From Colocasia esculenta (taxonomy: Eukaryota > Streptophyta > Magnoliopsida > Alismatales > Araceae), in contig CM024766.1 in NCBI GenBank assembly GCA_014218235.1, positions 68,933,207 through 68,997,206 of the forward strand: 64,000 bases of DNA, written 5' to 3'. The notes under the pieces were generated by a model that saw only the letters and a program-made list of their open reading frames with translations, was not told the DNA's origin and did no database searches. The translations under genes and the position numbers were made by a program. The stretch's first letter is position 1. Every line of letters begins with the position of its first letter. Of the stretch, positions 1 to 10,448 are shown in pieces.

Positions 1-220
1 ATCCAACATAGTCAGCATCACTATGTCTAATCAACTTGAAATCTGAACATCTGGGATACCATAGTCCTAATTTACTGGTATTTATAAGATATCTAAAAAT
101 TCTTTTAACAGCATGAACATGAGATTCTCTTGGATCAGCTTGAAATCTTGCACATAAACAAACACTGAACATTATATCTGGTCTACTAGCAGTAAGATAG
201 AGCAGTGATCCAATCATTCC

Positions 221-3154
221 TGTCACGCCCCAACGCGGAATATCGGAGTGCGAAGGCAGTTGCAAGAAAAGGTATAGAGCGTATACTAGACATCAAACCA
301 TTGCACACTGAATAATACTAAAGCAAATCTTTCTCATTATTAATTTTCCAAATGTCTAGTTACAACCACTAATATCAGAGCCATTCTATAGGGCCCAATT
401 ACATTGCATTAGAAGGAAAAACTAACTACAACTCTAAGATAACATAACGACTCGAGGGTACTCCTGGCTTCACTCTTGGTCATTCCCTTCCTCGTGAGTG
501 TATGTGTCATCCTCGGTCTCACCTGAGAACACAACATTAAATAATGTAGGGTGAGCGATAACGCCCAGTAGGACTTAAATCTCAGGCTCAAGCAGGCTTT
601 AAATAATTAATGCATTTAATGGCAGAGTATCTAAAGATAGCAGGTACAAGAGAGTCAAAATATAGCAAGAGATAGAACAATAGCACGAGAGCGAGTATAG
701 TTTCCAAAAAGAGCACAAGTATCGAGTATAGCACGAATAGCAGGATGGCCATAGCACAACTAGCACAAGTATAGTAATAGCACGACGAGTATAGCACTTG
801 TTTGTCATTCTAGACATCGAGAGAGTATAGCACGTTTTGTGTTTTTGATTGTCATATAGATAGTCGAGATAGATAGCACTTGAGTGTAATGCCAAACACT
901 CTGATCATTTAACTCCCATGGGCACTAGCACTTTCAGGCGCACATCCCAGGACCAGATCGGGCCCTTTATTTATTGCCAGGCATTGGTTATATTGTTTAT
1001 CTTTAGACAATCAGTCAATGGCCAATATAGAGTACCAAGAAGTAGATGAGAGCACTAGATGAATAGACGAGATAGTAGAGTGAACGTGAATAGACGAGCG
1101 AGTAGAGTATAGATAAGAGCTAGTGGACATTGCACGTAATGCGACGAGTAAACAGGCGATAGTAACAGTTGCACAACACGCGCACTTAGTGTTAGCAGTC
1201 AGGTGGAACTCACGACCCTACCACTGGCCTTGTTATGCACAGGTCCAGAGGTCCGGCGTGATTTAAGATGAGAGTGAATCTTCTAATAGCCGTTTGGATC
1301 ATATAGATCCCTTAAGGGTATCATAGGTATTAGGGTACAACCGGCTCGTCGACCATGTGGGAATCCATGATCAGAGGAGACTTACGGAGGCCTTGTGCAA
1401 GGGTTCACTAGTCCGGCGAAAGGAATATCCGACGGAGAGTTCACCACAAGCCAAGAAAAGTGTGTATATAAAACAGGTGCTCGACGTTCTAGAGGAATTC
1501 TAGGACAGTGGAGCGTCAATATCGGTATATAAACAACGCAAGAAAACGAATGCAAGTCCTTTAAAATAGGGCAGTTAATATGCTTTATTGTAATACATTA
1601 TGAGATATTTTCTGTAAGATTTCAGCCATAAATGGATGGTTCAAGTGTGTGCAAGTGTAAGAGAAATCATAGATAGAAATAAGTCGTGAACATGTATTTT
1701 AAATCATTCAATATAGCATCCTTTTTAAGTAGGGTTTTTACTAGGGGTATAACGGTAAGAAGGCGTAAGGATTATTTATAAAGTGACAAAATATTTATTT
1801 TATTTTTTTATGGGTTTTTCATCAAAAACTTGTGAAGGCGACATACCCCTGTACTGGTCGCGACAGGGTCAGGACAGAACGCGATAGGGCCTAAAAAGGG
1901 TCGCGACAGGACATGCAAATCGGGTACTGAGAACGCGATGGCTCACCTGTCGCCTTCTTGGTCGCGACAGGGTGGCTATCGCAATCAGGCCCCAGAAAAC
2001 GACATATCGAGGTGTCGCCTTCTGGTTGTCTGCGCCTGACTCCGACAGGAGTCAGACCAGGCATTGGATTGCGGGCCAGAACATTGAAATTTCGATACAG
2101 GGTCGTTCAGGAAATCATAACTAATTATATAGTCAATGAAAAATCATGAAACCAGTTGCAAATTAAACTAGACATGTAAGGGTACTTCCAATAAATCGTA
2201 ATTAGAGAGAGAGCATGGTTTGAACATGGTTTGAGAACGAACAAGAACAAGTAACATAGAACATGATGCAGGGAGCAAGATCGATTTAATTCGAGTAACA
2301 TGCTCAATAGAAATTAGGGCTTTTAGGGGCAAAAGATGCCTATCATGCATCAGTATCTCCCATTAAAATTTGGAGGCATGAGATAGAGTATTCAAGGAGA
2401 TATGAATTAAGCATGAAGGTTCGGGGTCATAAGAACTGCAGAACTTTGAAAATCATAAGAAAAGATTTGATCGCTGGAAAATTATGAAATTTGAGGGTTT
2501 TGTTCCAGAGGGTAGAAAGATCCTACAGAAAAAGTTTCACGGTTTATGCTTGTGAGAATGCCTACCTTGACTCGATTTCCTCTTCTAGGGCTAGAACTTG
2601 AAGAACGGGGTTGAGAGCTTGAAAGGTTCTTCTCCCCACGAATCTCCTCCTCCTTGGCCTCTCCTTCTGGTCCAGGAATCCTTTGGCACGAGCTTGGGTC
2701 GGCCATGAGGGTTTTAGGAGAGTATTTAAGCTTCTCCTCTTTCTATTTCCTAATAGGACTCTAATTCCTCTTTAATTCTGAAATTTCCTTACTTCCTTCT
2801 TCCTTCCTTACTTTCCAATCTCTATTTAGACTAGGAAAAGATCCAAATTCGTGCCAACCCATATGGGGTAGGTTTAGGAATCCTATTATAACTCAAACTA
2901 GCTATTTAATGCATTAAATACCCCTTTTCTATTTAGGTAATAATTTAGTTACGAATTTAGGATATTTTCCTATTATTCTCCCTTTGTAAATTCATATTTT
3001 TGACCCAATAAATTCTAGAAGATCCATTAAGCAAATCCCATTACTCTTTTCCATCTAATGAGTTTTATTTAATGCTCTATTCAAATATCCATTTAGCTAG
3101 GTTTTAAATTCTTTATTTAAATTTTTATTTTTCGTAAAAATTCAGGTTGCTACA
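221..3154 (-). mobile_element. Solo LTR, gypsy family A, inserted in copia-1 pol
   Basis: The insert starts TGTCACGCCCC and ends GTTGCTACA, flanked by a perfect 5-bp target duplication ATTCC (216-220 and 3155-3159). Read on the minus strand it begins TGTAGCAACCTGAATTTT and ends GGGGCGTGACA, matching the LTR ends of the gypsy element at 36837-56692 (TGTAGCAACCTGATATTTT ... GGCGTGACA). Its length of 2934 bp is close to that element's 2807-bp 5' LTR. No internal region is left, so it is a solo LTR made by LTR-LTR recombination. It carries CTATAGCAC-like short repeats at about 640-870 and several GTCGCGACAGG words at 1856-1970. Short ORFs inside are not credible genes. Confidence 0.9.
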
Positions 3155-4990
3155 ATTCCTCTATATATCTTTTGATCTACCTTTTTACCAAGAGGATCAC
3201 TATCTAACTTAATTCTTGAGCTCATGGGTGTTCCTAATGGCTTACACTTGTCAAAACCATACTTGGAAAGTAAATCTGAAATGTATTTAGTTTGACAAAT
3301 GTGAGTTCCTTCCTTGGTCTGCTTGATTTGTAACCCAAAGAAATAATTAAGCTCACCCATCATGCTCATTTCAAATTCACTTTGCATCAGATTTTCAAAG
3401 AACTTACAAAGTGATTTATTAGTAGAACCAAAAATAATGTCATCAACATAGATTTGAACAATTAAGATTCCATCTGAAATTTTTTTTATAAATAGTGTGC
3501 TATCTACTTTACCTCTTACAAAATCATGTGATATAAGATAAGCACTCAATCTTTCATACCAAGCTCTTGGGGATTGTTTTAGACCATATAGTGCTTTCTT
3601 TAAACTGAAAATATGATTAGGATATTTAGTATCTTCAAATCCTAGTGGTTGCTCAACATATACTTCTTCTTTTATAAAACCATTCAGAAAAGCACTTTTA
3701 ACATCCATCTAAAATAAGTTAATATTAAGAGAGCATGCATATGCTAATAAGATTTTGATTGCCTCTAATCTAGCTACTGGAGCATAGGTTTCATCAAAAT
3801 CTATGTCTTCCTCTTGGGAATATCCTTGAGCTACAAGTCTGGCCTTATTCCTGGTGATTGCTCCTGATTCATCCATTTTATATCTGAAAACCCATCTGGT
3901 TCCAATGACTGGATGGTCAGAAGGTCTAGGGACAAGAGTCCATACTTGGCTACGTTGGAACTGATTAAGTTCTTCTTGCATAGCAAGGATCCAAGATTCA
4001 TCACCCAGTGCATCATCGATTGTCCTAGGCTCAATTTGAGAAACTAAAGCAGAGAAATCACAAGGAATTTGCATACCTCTTGTTTTTACCCTATCTTGAG
4101 GATTTCGTATGATGTTTTCCCTTGGATGATCTCTATGATACCTTAGTTCTCTAGGTAGTCCTTCTTGTGGTTCTTCTTGCTGTTGAAGATCTTCTAGTGG
4201 AGGATCTTTCTTTTCTTCCTCTTTTTCATCTTCTTCAAGAGATGTTCTTTCTAGATCCCTGCACAAATTTTTAACACACTCTTCTTCTTCTTCTATTCTT
4301 TTTTTAGTTTCATCAAATAAGATATGCACAGATTGTTCTATAGTTAATGTTCTTCTATTGAAAACTTTATAACCTTTAGGTTTTGAAATATATCCTAGCA
4401 GAAATCCTTCATCACTTTTAGCATCTAATTTTCCTAAGTTATCCTTACCATTATTTAAAATAAAACACTTACAGCCAAAAGGTCAAAGATGACTGATATT
4501 GGGCTTCTTTTCCTTGTAAAGCTCATAAGAGGTCTTCTTTAGAATGGGTCTGATCATGCACCAATTGATGATGTAGCAGGCTATATTGACTGCCTCTTCC
4601 CAAAAGTATCTTGGAAGATTGTATTCATTCAGCATAGTTCTGGCCATATCTAGCAGTCTCCTATTTTTTCTTTTTGCTACTCCATTCTGTTGAGGTGTTC
4701 TTGGTGCTGAAAAGTTATGCTCAATCCCATTTTTCTTCACAGAACTTCAATGAACTACTCATTCTTGAATCTCTACCATGATCAGATCTAATACTTACAA
4801 TCTGAAATTTCTATTCTCTAAACAATTTTGCTGAATTTAGAAATGCTTGAAAAGCTTCAAATTTGGTTCTAAGAAAATACCCAAGTTGTATCTTGAGTAG
4901 TCATCTACTATCCATAGTCATGACATTTTACCTCCAAGACTGACTGTCCTTATAGGTCCAAATCACTTTTGGTAGTTGCAAGACATAAAT
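3155..4990 (-). pseudogene. copia-1 pol: integrase and reverse transcriptase, broken
   Basis: Minus-strand relic of a Ty1/copia polyprotein. From right to left it holds part of the integrase core (4483-4740, with PQQNGVAKRKNR, where the catalytic Glu of the usual NGVxERKNR is Lys), an acidic Glu-rich linker (about 4150-4330), and the RT start (WVFRYK, LVAQGYSQEEDIDFDETYAPV). After an in-frame TAG at about 3709, RT continues as MDVKSAFLNG with the catalytic YVDD at 3439-3450 and GLKQSPRAWYERL. The solo LTR then interrupts it, and the frame resumes at 220. Compared with the second copy of this block, about 220 bp encoding the integrase zinc-binding start are deleted near 4955, where the two sides share CCAAAT/CACTTTTGG. 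It cannot make a working protein. Confidence 0.88.
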
Positions 4991-6330
4991 AAGTATTCAG
5001 CCAAATCCCAACAAAGGAAAATAAAGTGAGTGATAGTCAACTAAACATCCTAATACATGAATGGTGACCACCCAATACCTACCAGCATCGGGGTTAATGT
5101 CAATGGGAACAAACCATGTATCGCTGTTTGTGGACTGCCAAAAGAGTAATAGAAAATATGAAAGACGACAGCACAATAAACAAAAAGATGAAAGAAAAAA
5201 AGGTCTAATGCGAATGAAAGTTAAACATAAGATGCTAGACAGGAATGCATTCATACAGGCATCAATCTCATTATCCATATTTTCTTCTCCGAAGGAATTG
5301 GCCCTTTGTTGGAGATGAGGACGACCATTGAATTTGGGGTTCTTTCGGGCGGGCGCTTCTTCTGCCTATTTGATCCCTTTCCCATCACGACCGTTTCTTA
5401 GACCCTGTGACAATGTACGTGAAGCAAACTGCAGGAGAAGGTGGACAATGATAAAATTTAAGACTAATTCAAGACTGGTATTTTCAAGGGCGAGAGGACA
5501 TCACCGTTGGATGGCCGGGGTCAGGGGGTGGGGTGGGGAGGAGGGGAAGCGGGAAGGGGACCTCACCGCCAAAGGAGAGGCATCCGCTGTAAAAAGGGGA
5601 ACGACAAGAGGAGCTGGGGCCCGAAATGGTGCCACGGCAGGAGCATCTGCTAGAACAGGAGCAGCTGGCGCAACAGCAGGCGGCCGGAGGCGGTGGCGAT
5701 CGTGGACGCAGTAGCAGTAGTCGCCTGGGTCTCCGATACTCTGTTTTTCCCTTTCTTGCTTCTCTAACATATACTGCTGCTATTCTCGAAGAAGAAGGTG
5801 CCCAACAGAGGGCAGGAGCTCCTGGCCGTTGCCATACTCTTCCTCTTCTTGCTTTGCCCCTACTTCCTCCCCTTTGACCCCTCACAGAAGCTGCTCATCC
5901 CGCCATGGATCTCCCCTCCACGTCCGCTCCCGCCGTCCCTGTTGCTGCTCCACACCGACCAGCCAGGGTGCCCCCAGTGGTCTCCTCCCTTCACCTTCGC
6001 CCAAAGGGAAGCTGCTCTTCCGTCGTAGTGATCGATAGAAACATGGTTGTCAGATGGAAGAGGACGGGCTTCACCGCCAATTGACGACGAGGAAAGGACA
6101 GGCATGTAACTGACACATGCCCGCTGGATGGAAAACGGAAAGGCATTGAAAGAGAATGCATCAGATTCGGTGCCATTGACGCATGTCCGCGAGATGGAAA
6201 ACGGACACGCATGGAAGAGCACGTTAGATTCGGCGTCGTCCATTCAAACTAATTAAATTCGCATGGATTAAAGGTCATAGTTGAACCGAAGAGAATTGGA
6301 CCGGACCAAAATCAAAAGTGTCTCTTCTAA
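4991..6330. other. Non-copia GC-rich half of the duplicated block; no gene recognised
   Basis: This stretch is unique sequence inside the duplication. Its GC-rich middle (about 5490-6060) has open frames on both strands. The most protein-like, starting MPNRGQELLAVAILFLFLLC at 5798 on the plus strand, has a strongly hydrophobic run like a signal anchor. The copy at 12990 diverges in frame downstream, and no domain is recognised, so it may be a captured 5' gene fragment or chance. At about 6120-6215 there are two related ATGGAAAACGGA words. No gene is called. Confidence 0.4.
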
Positions 6331-6340
6331 TATAATATAT

Positions 6341-6342
<2 letters not shown>

Positions 6343-6379
<37 letters not shown>
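6343..6379. repeat. (TA)n microsatellite
   Basis: Pure TA run in copy 1 of the duplicated block. Copy 2 has an interrupted TA run at about 13538-13577, so this tract changed after the duplication. Confidence 0.95.
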
Positions 6380-6381
<2 letters not shown>

Positions 6382-8046
6382 ACTCTCACCAATTACTAGT
6401 AACTAAAGTATTACGTGCATGGTTTATATATCTCTTCGTAGCCAACATTTGTTTCGGCATACTAACATCTTCCACATAAGAGTTAATTATTTATCTCGGG
6501 TGGGGTTAACTATATAATGGGTGACGCTATTATCACTGATCCCAATAATCACACTTGGTAGTCCTGACTCCTATATCTGAGGGAAAATGGTTTTTTAACA
6601 TTAGATTTGACAGACCAATGAGCATAGAGACCAAAATCCTCACTTTTATGAAATACTTTTTTTTTATTTTTGCTGTTAAATAATGATGTGGCAAGTTCTC
6701 ATTTGTTAGTGTCAAACTTTGTGTTAATGGATATTAATAAACTAGTTCTCTATCCGAGGAGTGCTTAATTTCAAGAGTATTAAAGTAAGCCGCAATCGGT
6801 ACAAATAGATGGTGGGGTGCATCAAAAAAGAGAACAATAACGCTGTATTTCTCTAATTTAACTTCGTGGCTCGCCAATGTACGTATATTAATTTGGGCAC
6901 ACCTATTAAGGATACTAGTTCTATGCCCGTGCCATGCACGGAAATATTTTAGGTACAAATATATTTAATATAATTATAGAAATTTATATATTTAATTTAA
7001 TTTTTAACTATTCAAAATAATTTACAAATTAATAACATTATAATATTAGTAATATAAAGTGAAAAAATGATTAAACACATAAAAATTTTCAAAATATATT
7101 GGTCCATGTCATGAGACATTAATTTGTAAGTAAAATTCTTAGATATATCCAAGAGAAGTAATTGTGCAGCAATTTCTAGCTCAGAAGACTTTGTTGGAGA
7201 TCATTTTTTGAAATGATCTTCTTAGGTGGTGCTGAGATGTTACTTGTAAATCTGAGATAGAAGTTTTTCTGTAGAGTAACAAAATGTTAGTTATAAAATC
7301 AATGGAATGTTAGAAAATAAAATTGTGATATATATTTATTTGTAATGTTATTGAATAGTATGGACATTGTCAAATGATGAGATTCTCACCATCTTTTCTA
7401 TTATTTTGACAATCAGATTGTTTTGTAGCATCATTCAATATAATACAAACATAGAATTATGAGGGAAATGTATATTGAAAAATATTTATATTTTATTTGT
7501 TGAATAAATTTTGTAAAAAATAACATTCCAAATTGTATGATAAGACATTGTACATTTGAGGTGGCTATGAAATCTTCAATCAAATAATATTGTTTAATAT
7601 AGGTTTATTTTTTTCCAAATAATATATGTTTATATCAATTTAATATATATATTTGAAATGTTAATACTAATGCATGAGATATGTTTAATATATATATATG
7701 TTTTAATGGGAGAGAGAAACTAATGCATGAGATATATAATTTTTTTATATACTCTTTCTCTCATTCACTGTAGCTACTAAACTTCGTAGTTTTACTACTA
7801 GCTACAGTTTCCTTCTTTCTTCACCTTCTCTTTTTCTAATGTTCAGCAACATTTGATCCGACATCGTCAGTGGAGTGCAGGTGTACATGTGTGCAGATGT
7901 CGGTGTAGCATACAGACGCTGGTGCTGATCGCCACCTCGCCGCCACCCCAGCGACACGGTTCGCGCCAGTGCTGATCGCCACCTCGCCGCTACCCCGGCG
8001 ACACGATTCGCAACGTCGAGTCCTTAATTAATCTCCACCAGCAGAA

Positions 8047-8160
8047 GCTTCAGACTGGGCTTCTCACCCCAAAAGCTTATCCAAATTCCAGTACATCGGC
8101 ATCTGGTACAACACCATGCCTGCAATGAGGTTCTGGTGGGCTAGTTGTTTACGTGAACTG
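8047..8160 (+). pseudogene. Fragment resembling a G-type lectin (S-domain) receptor kinase
   Basis: From about 8074 the plus strand encodes SLSKFQYIGIWYNTMP followed by FWWAS. This resembles the B-lectin consensus of S-domain receptor-like kinases, in which GIWY and a following WVANR block are conserved (family knowledge). Just before it, in another frame, GACACGATTCGC gives DTI, like the start of the mature lectin domain, and LGF-like residues also fall out of frame. No kinase domain or longer frame follows. It lies inside the Helitron-like element, so capture from a host gene is plausible. The match is short and by eye. Confidence 0.42.
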
Positions 8161-9420
8161 GGTGCATCGGTTAGAGACAATGGTGTTGGGACGTGGCTGG
8201 TTGTGAGCTGGGTTTGAAGTTATTCACATGCATGGCCATGCATGGAAGTTATGACATACTCAAACTTGTAACGTGTTATGCCCATTGCAAGTAATCACAT
8301 TTGCTAATCAGATTCTGCAAACAGTAAGGTTTCAGATTTGCTAAAAGTAATTTCTTTTGTTCTGAACGGGTACATTGCATAGGCTAATCACATGTTCTTT
8401 TGTATATTCCTTAAGTAGTTAATATATAAATTTATAGATATTAACATTAATGTATAAATATATAGTTATATAGAAAGCTATGCATGCAAAAAGTAAATAT
8501 AAATTTTATAGTAACAGCAATATCTGTGTTAGTATATATCCATAGCATTAGGTTGAGAGCACTCTACCACCAGAAATGCAAGGAATGGAGGTGGTAATGA
8601 CACTGCGACGTCAGCTCTCCACACTTCGTTGCGGCATCACGAATGTAAAAATATAATATTAAAAACATATAATAGAATTACTATTGATAAGAGCTATCAA
8701 ATTTCTAACATGCTAATAATAGATATAGATTGTCATATGAGAAAGCTATCTAGCTCTACAGCAGACTTTCATCATAGGTGGGCGTAAACATTTGTGGTGA
8801 GCATAAGAGAGAAAAATGTAGGCAGTGAAAGTTGGGAGGTTCACAGTTCCACGGTTAAGAGAAACTTTGGGTGTTTAGTAATAATTAATAAGTCACCACC
8901 TGCCCACACCACTTCGGCATGAAAAAAAATAGCAAAACTAATCCGCCACACAAAGAAATATAGAGAAGCAGACGACGATAGATAATGTTACTTTGCATTG
9001 TCACCGTCGCCAGCCGCCAAGGGAGGGGATCATGTTTCATGTATATAAAGCATGTGAAAAGAGTCTTGTGGGGTTGGAAGAGCGTTGGTAATAGAGAGAG
9101 CATTCCGGAGGATAGAGAGAGACAGACGTGTTTGATGCGAGTGAGATCATCATTTTGCTTCTTCTTGAAGGGCATATATACGCAACGTTGACTGGGCTCT
9201 CCAGTCGGCAACTCCTTCTTGACTGGGCTATCCAGGGTCGGGAGTTTCATGAAGTTTTCTTTGAGCTCGGTCACTGTTTGTGGTTTCATTCGCCCGGATG
9301 TATCGCATGTGGCTGCCTGATGATGTTGTGCGTGCTGATTGTGTGGGGGTTAGTGGGGGTTAGGGTTGCTGGCGTCCACCATGCTTGCTTTGTGGTGGTA
9401 GAGGTGACAGTTACCGTCGC
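8161..9420. other. AT-rich interior of the Helitron-like element, no gene seen
   Basis: Mostly AT-rich and without a convincing coding frame on either strand. The short ORFs at 8885-9487 are not conserved with anything recognised and overlap on both strands. Confidence 0.5.
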
Positions 9421-9426
9421 TGATCC

Positions 9427-9428
<2 letters not shown>

Positions 9429-9459
<31 letters not shown>
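9429..9459 (+). repeat. (GA)n microsatellite
   Basis: About 15 uninterrupted GA units, just upstream of a GC-rich stretch. Confidence 0.95.
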
Positions 9460-9462
<3 letters not shown>

Positions 9463-9489
9463 CGTTGGAACGATAGGGATATGGTGATC

Positions 9490-9970
9490 AGTGTTTGGCA
9501 GAGAGGCAGGCGAACATGGCTCTGTTGCTGATGCTTGATCTCCTGCCTTATCGGCATGATTTTGGCGCCCCTGACGCAGACGGGGCGGGGTCGTCCAGTG
9601 AACCGGGCGGCTACGCGTGCAGGGGGAGAAGAACCTGCGAACAGGGGCTCCGGCCAAAAAGGGGGGCCAACGCGGAGATCGGCAGGGAGTGACGCGGGCG
9701 GCCACGGCAGGGCGACGCGGTCGACCACCACTGGGTGAGACGTGAGCGGCTGCGAGGGAGGCGACTCGCGGGCAGGTGGCGGCGCGGTTGGCCGCACGCA
9801 GGGATGCGACTGGAAGCGGAGCGGCGGTTTGGCGTTGAGAAGGAGGGAGGCAGCGTGGCGGGTAGAGGAAGGGGTGAAGGAGTCTGCAGGGTGATCGTCG
9901 CGTCTAATAGGAGGGCAATGGGGATGCGACGATGGTGGGTTAATTTGAATGGATTTGAAAGTTTAAGAGA
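9490..9970. other. GC-rich stretch, no gene recognised
   Basis: GC-rich island within the Helitron-like element with overlapping ORFs on both strands (Arg/Gly-rich on plus, Pro/Ser-rich on minus). This looks like compositional openness. It could be another captured fragment, but no motif supports a function. Confidence 0.35.
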
Positions 9971-10207
9971 GGTGAGTTAAAAGAGAGAAATTTTTTACCT
10001 GCCATGTTTTGGCGGGCATATGAATTCTTGCTTTAGTATGTCGTTTTTGACAATTAAATATTTTTTTTACCCGGATTCCATGTATATAATAGTGATTTTA
10101 TTTTTATTTTTTTAGAAATCTTTAAACCGGAATAGGGAACAGGAATGTCTTGGTATACGTCTAAAACTTTAAATAGAAAGATTTTAAAATAATTATGCAA
10201 TACTAAT

Positions 10208-10448
10208 GGGGTGTTTGGGAGTAATTAAAAAAAAGAAACAATTTCTACCTAAAAATTGATGTTGAGTTTCTCTTTTAATTTTAAATTTAATTATAAAAAT
10301 GTGTTGTCATGTGTTTGGTAAAAATAATAAATTTTTAATTTTTATGTTGAGGTGTTTGGGGAGGGGCGGTGCAGGGGGGGCGCGGGTGGGGCGGGTGCAG
10401 GGGGCGCTGGTGGGCGGCAGGGGGGGTGCCGGTGGGGCGGCAGGGGGG
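10208..10448 (+). mobile_element. Truncated element D with G-rich tract
   Basis: Starts GGGGTGTTTGGGAG. An AT-rich part (ATTTCTACCTAAAAATTGATGTTGAG) leads to a G-rich minisatellite-like tract (10356-10448, repeated GGCGGCAGGGGGGG and GGTGGGGCGG). The same sequence order occurs in opposite orientation at about 60778-61440. The element stops abruptly where the second copy of the duplicated copia block begins. The G tract is of G-quadruplex type. Confidence 0.6.

Larger units (their letters stand above)
1..4990 (-). mobile_element. SIRE-type Ty1/copia remnant (copia-1), continues past left edge
   Basis: Positions 1-220 and 3155-4990, read on the minus strand, join into one copia pol: integrase core, RT, then the region after RT ending at the window edge in a DADYVG motif of the RNase H start. 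The two parts are separated by a solo gypsy LTR at 221-3154. Integrase wording such as HNFSAPRTPQQNG fits the SIRE/Maximus lineage (family knowledge). No LTR of this element is visible in the window. The right end fades near 4990 into non-copia sequence. Confidence 0.88.
3651..6914. repeat. Direct duplication, copy 1 (copia fragment plus GC-rich unique DNA)
   Basis: This block reappears, nearly identical, at 10449-14123 in the same orientation. Homology starts at GCTCA(A/C)CATATACTTC and ends at ACACCTATTAAGGATA. Copy 1 is 3264 bp and copy 2 is 3675 bp. The difference is mainly a ~220-bp deletion here near 4955 and a 177-bp internal tandem duplication in copy 2. Confidence 0.92.
6915..10095 (-). 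mobile_element. Helitron-like element, non-autonomous (candidate)
   Basis: Read on the minus strand, the left end is CCGTGC-atg-GCACGG, then GCATAGAA, then CTAG, followed by T (A at 6914 on the plus strand). A short GC hairpin about 10 bases before CTRR-T is the classic Helitron 3' terminus. The insertion sits where copy 2 of the flanking duplication reads GGATA|TGCC, which acts as an empty site with an A|T target. A candidate 5' end, A|TCACTATTATATACATGG, reads on the minus strand from 10095. No Rep/helicase ORF is visible, so it would be non-autonomous. The 3' end is well supported; the 5' end is tentative, because copy-2 flanking sequence does not resume beyond it. Confidence 0.6.

Noticed and set aside
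5328..5885. Overlapping open frames on both strands in a GC-rich stretch
   Set aside because: The frames shift between the two copies of the block, have no domain, and are open on both strands because of base composition.
7771..7807. Short hairpin GTAGCTACTAAACT...AGTTTTACTACTAGCTAC as a miRNA precursor
   Set aside because: The stem is too short and imperfect, with no supporting context.
9286..9980. Several 65-139-codon ORFs on both strands
   Set aside because: Arg/Gly and Ser/Pro-rich translation across a GA repeat and GC-rich DNA; no recognisable protein.
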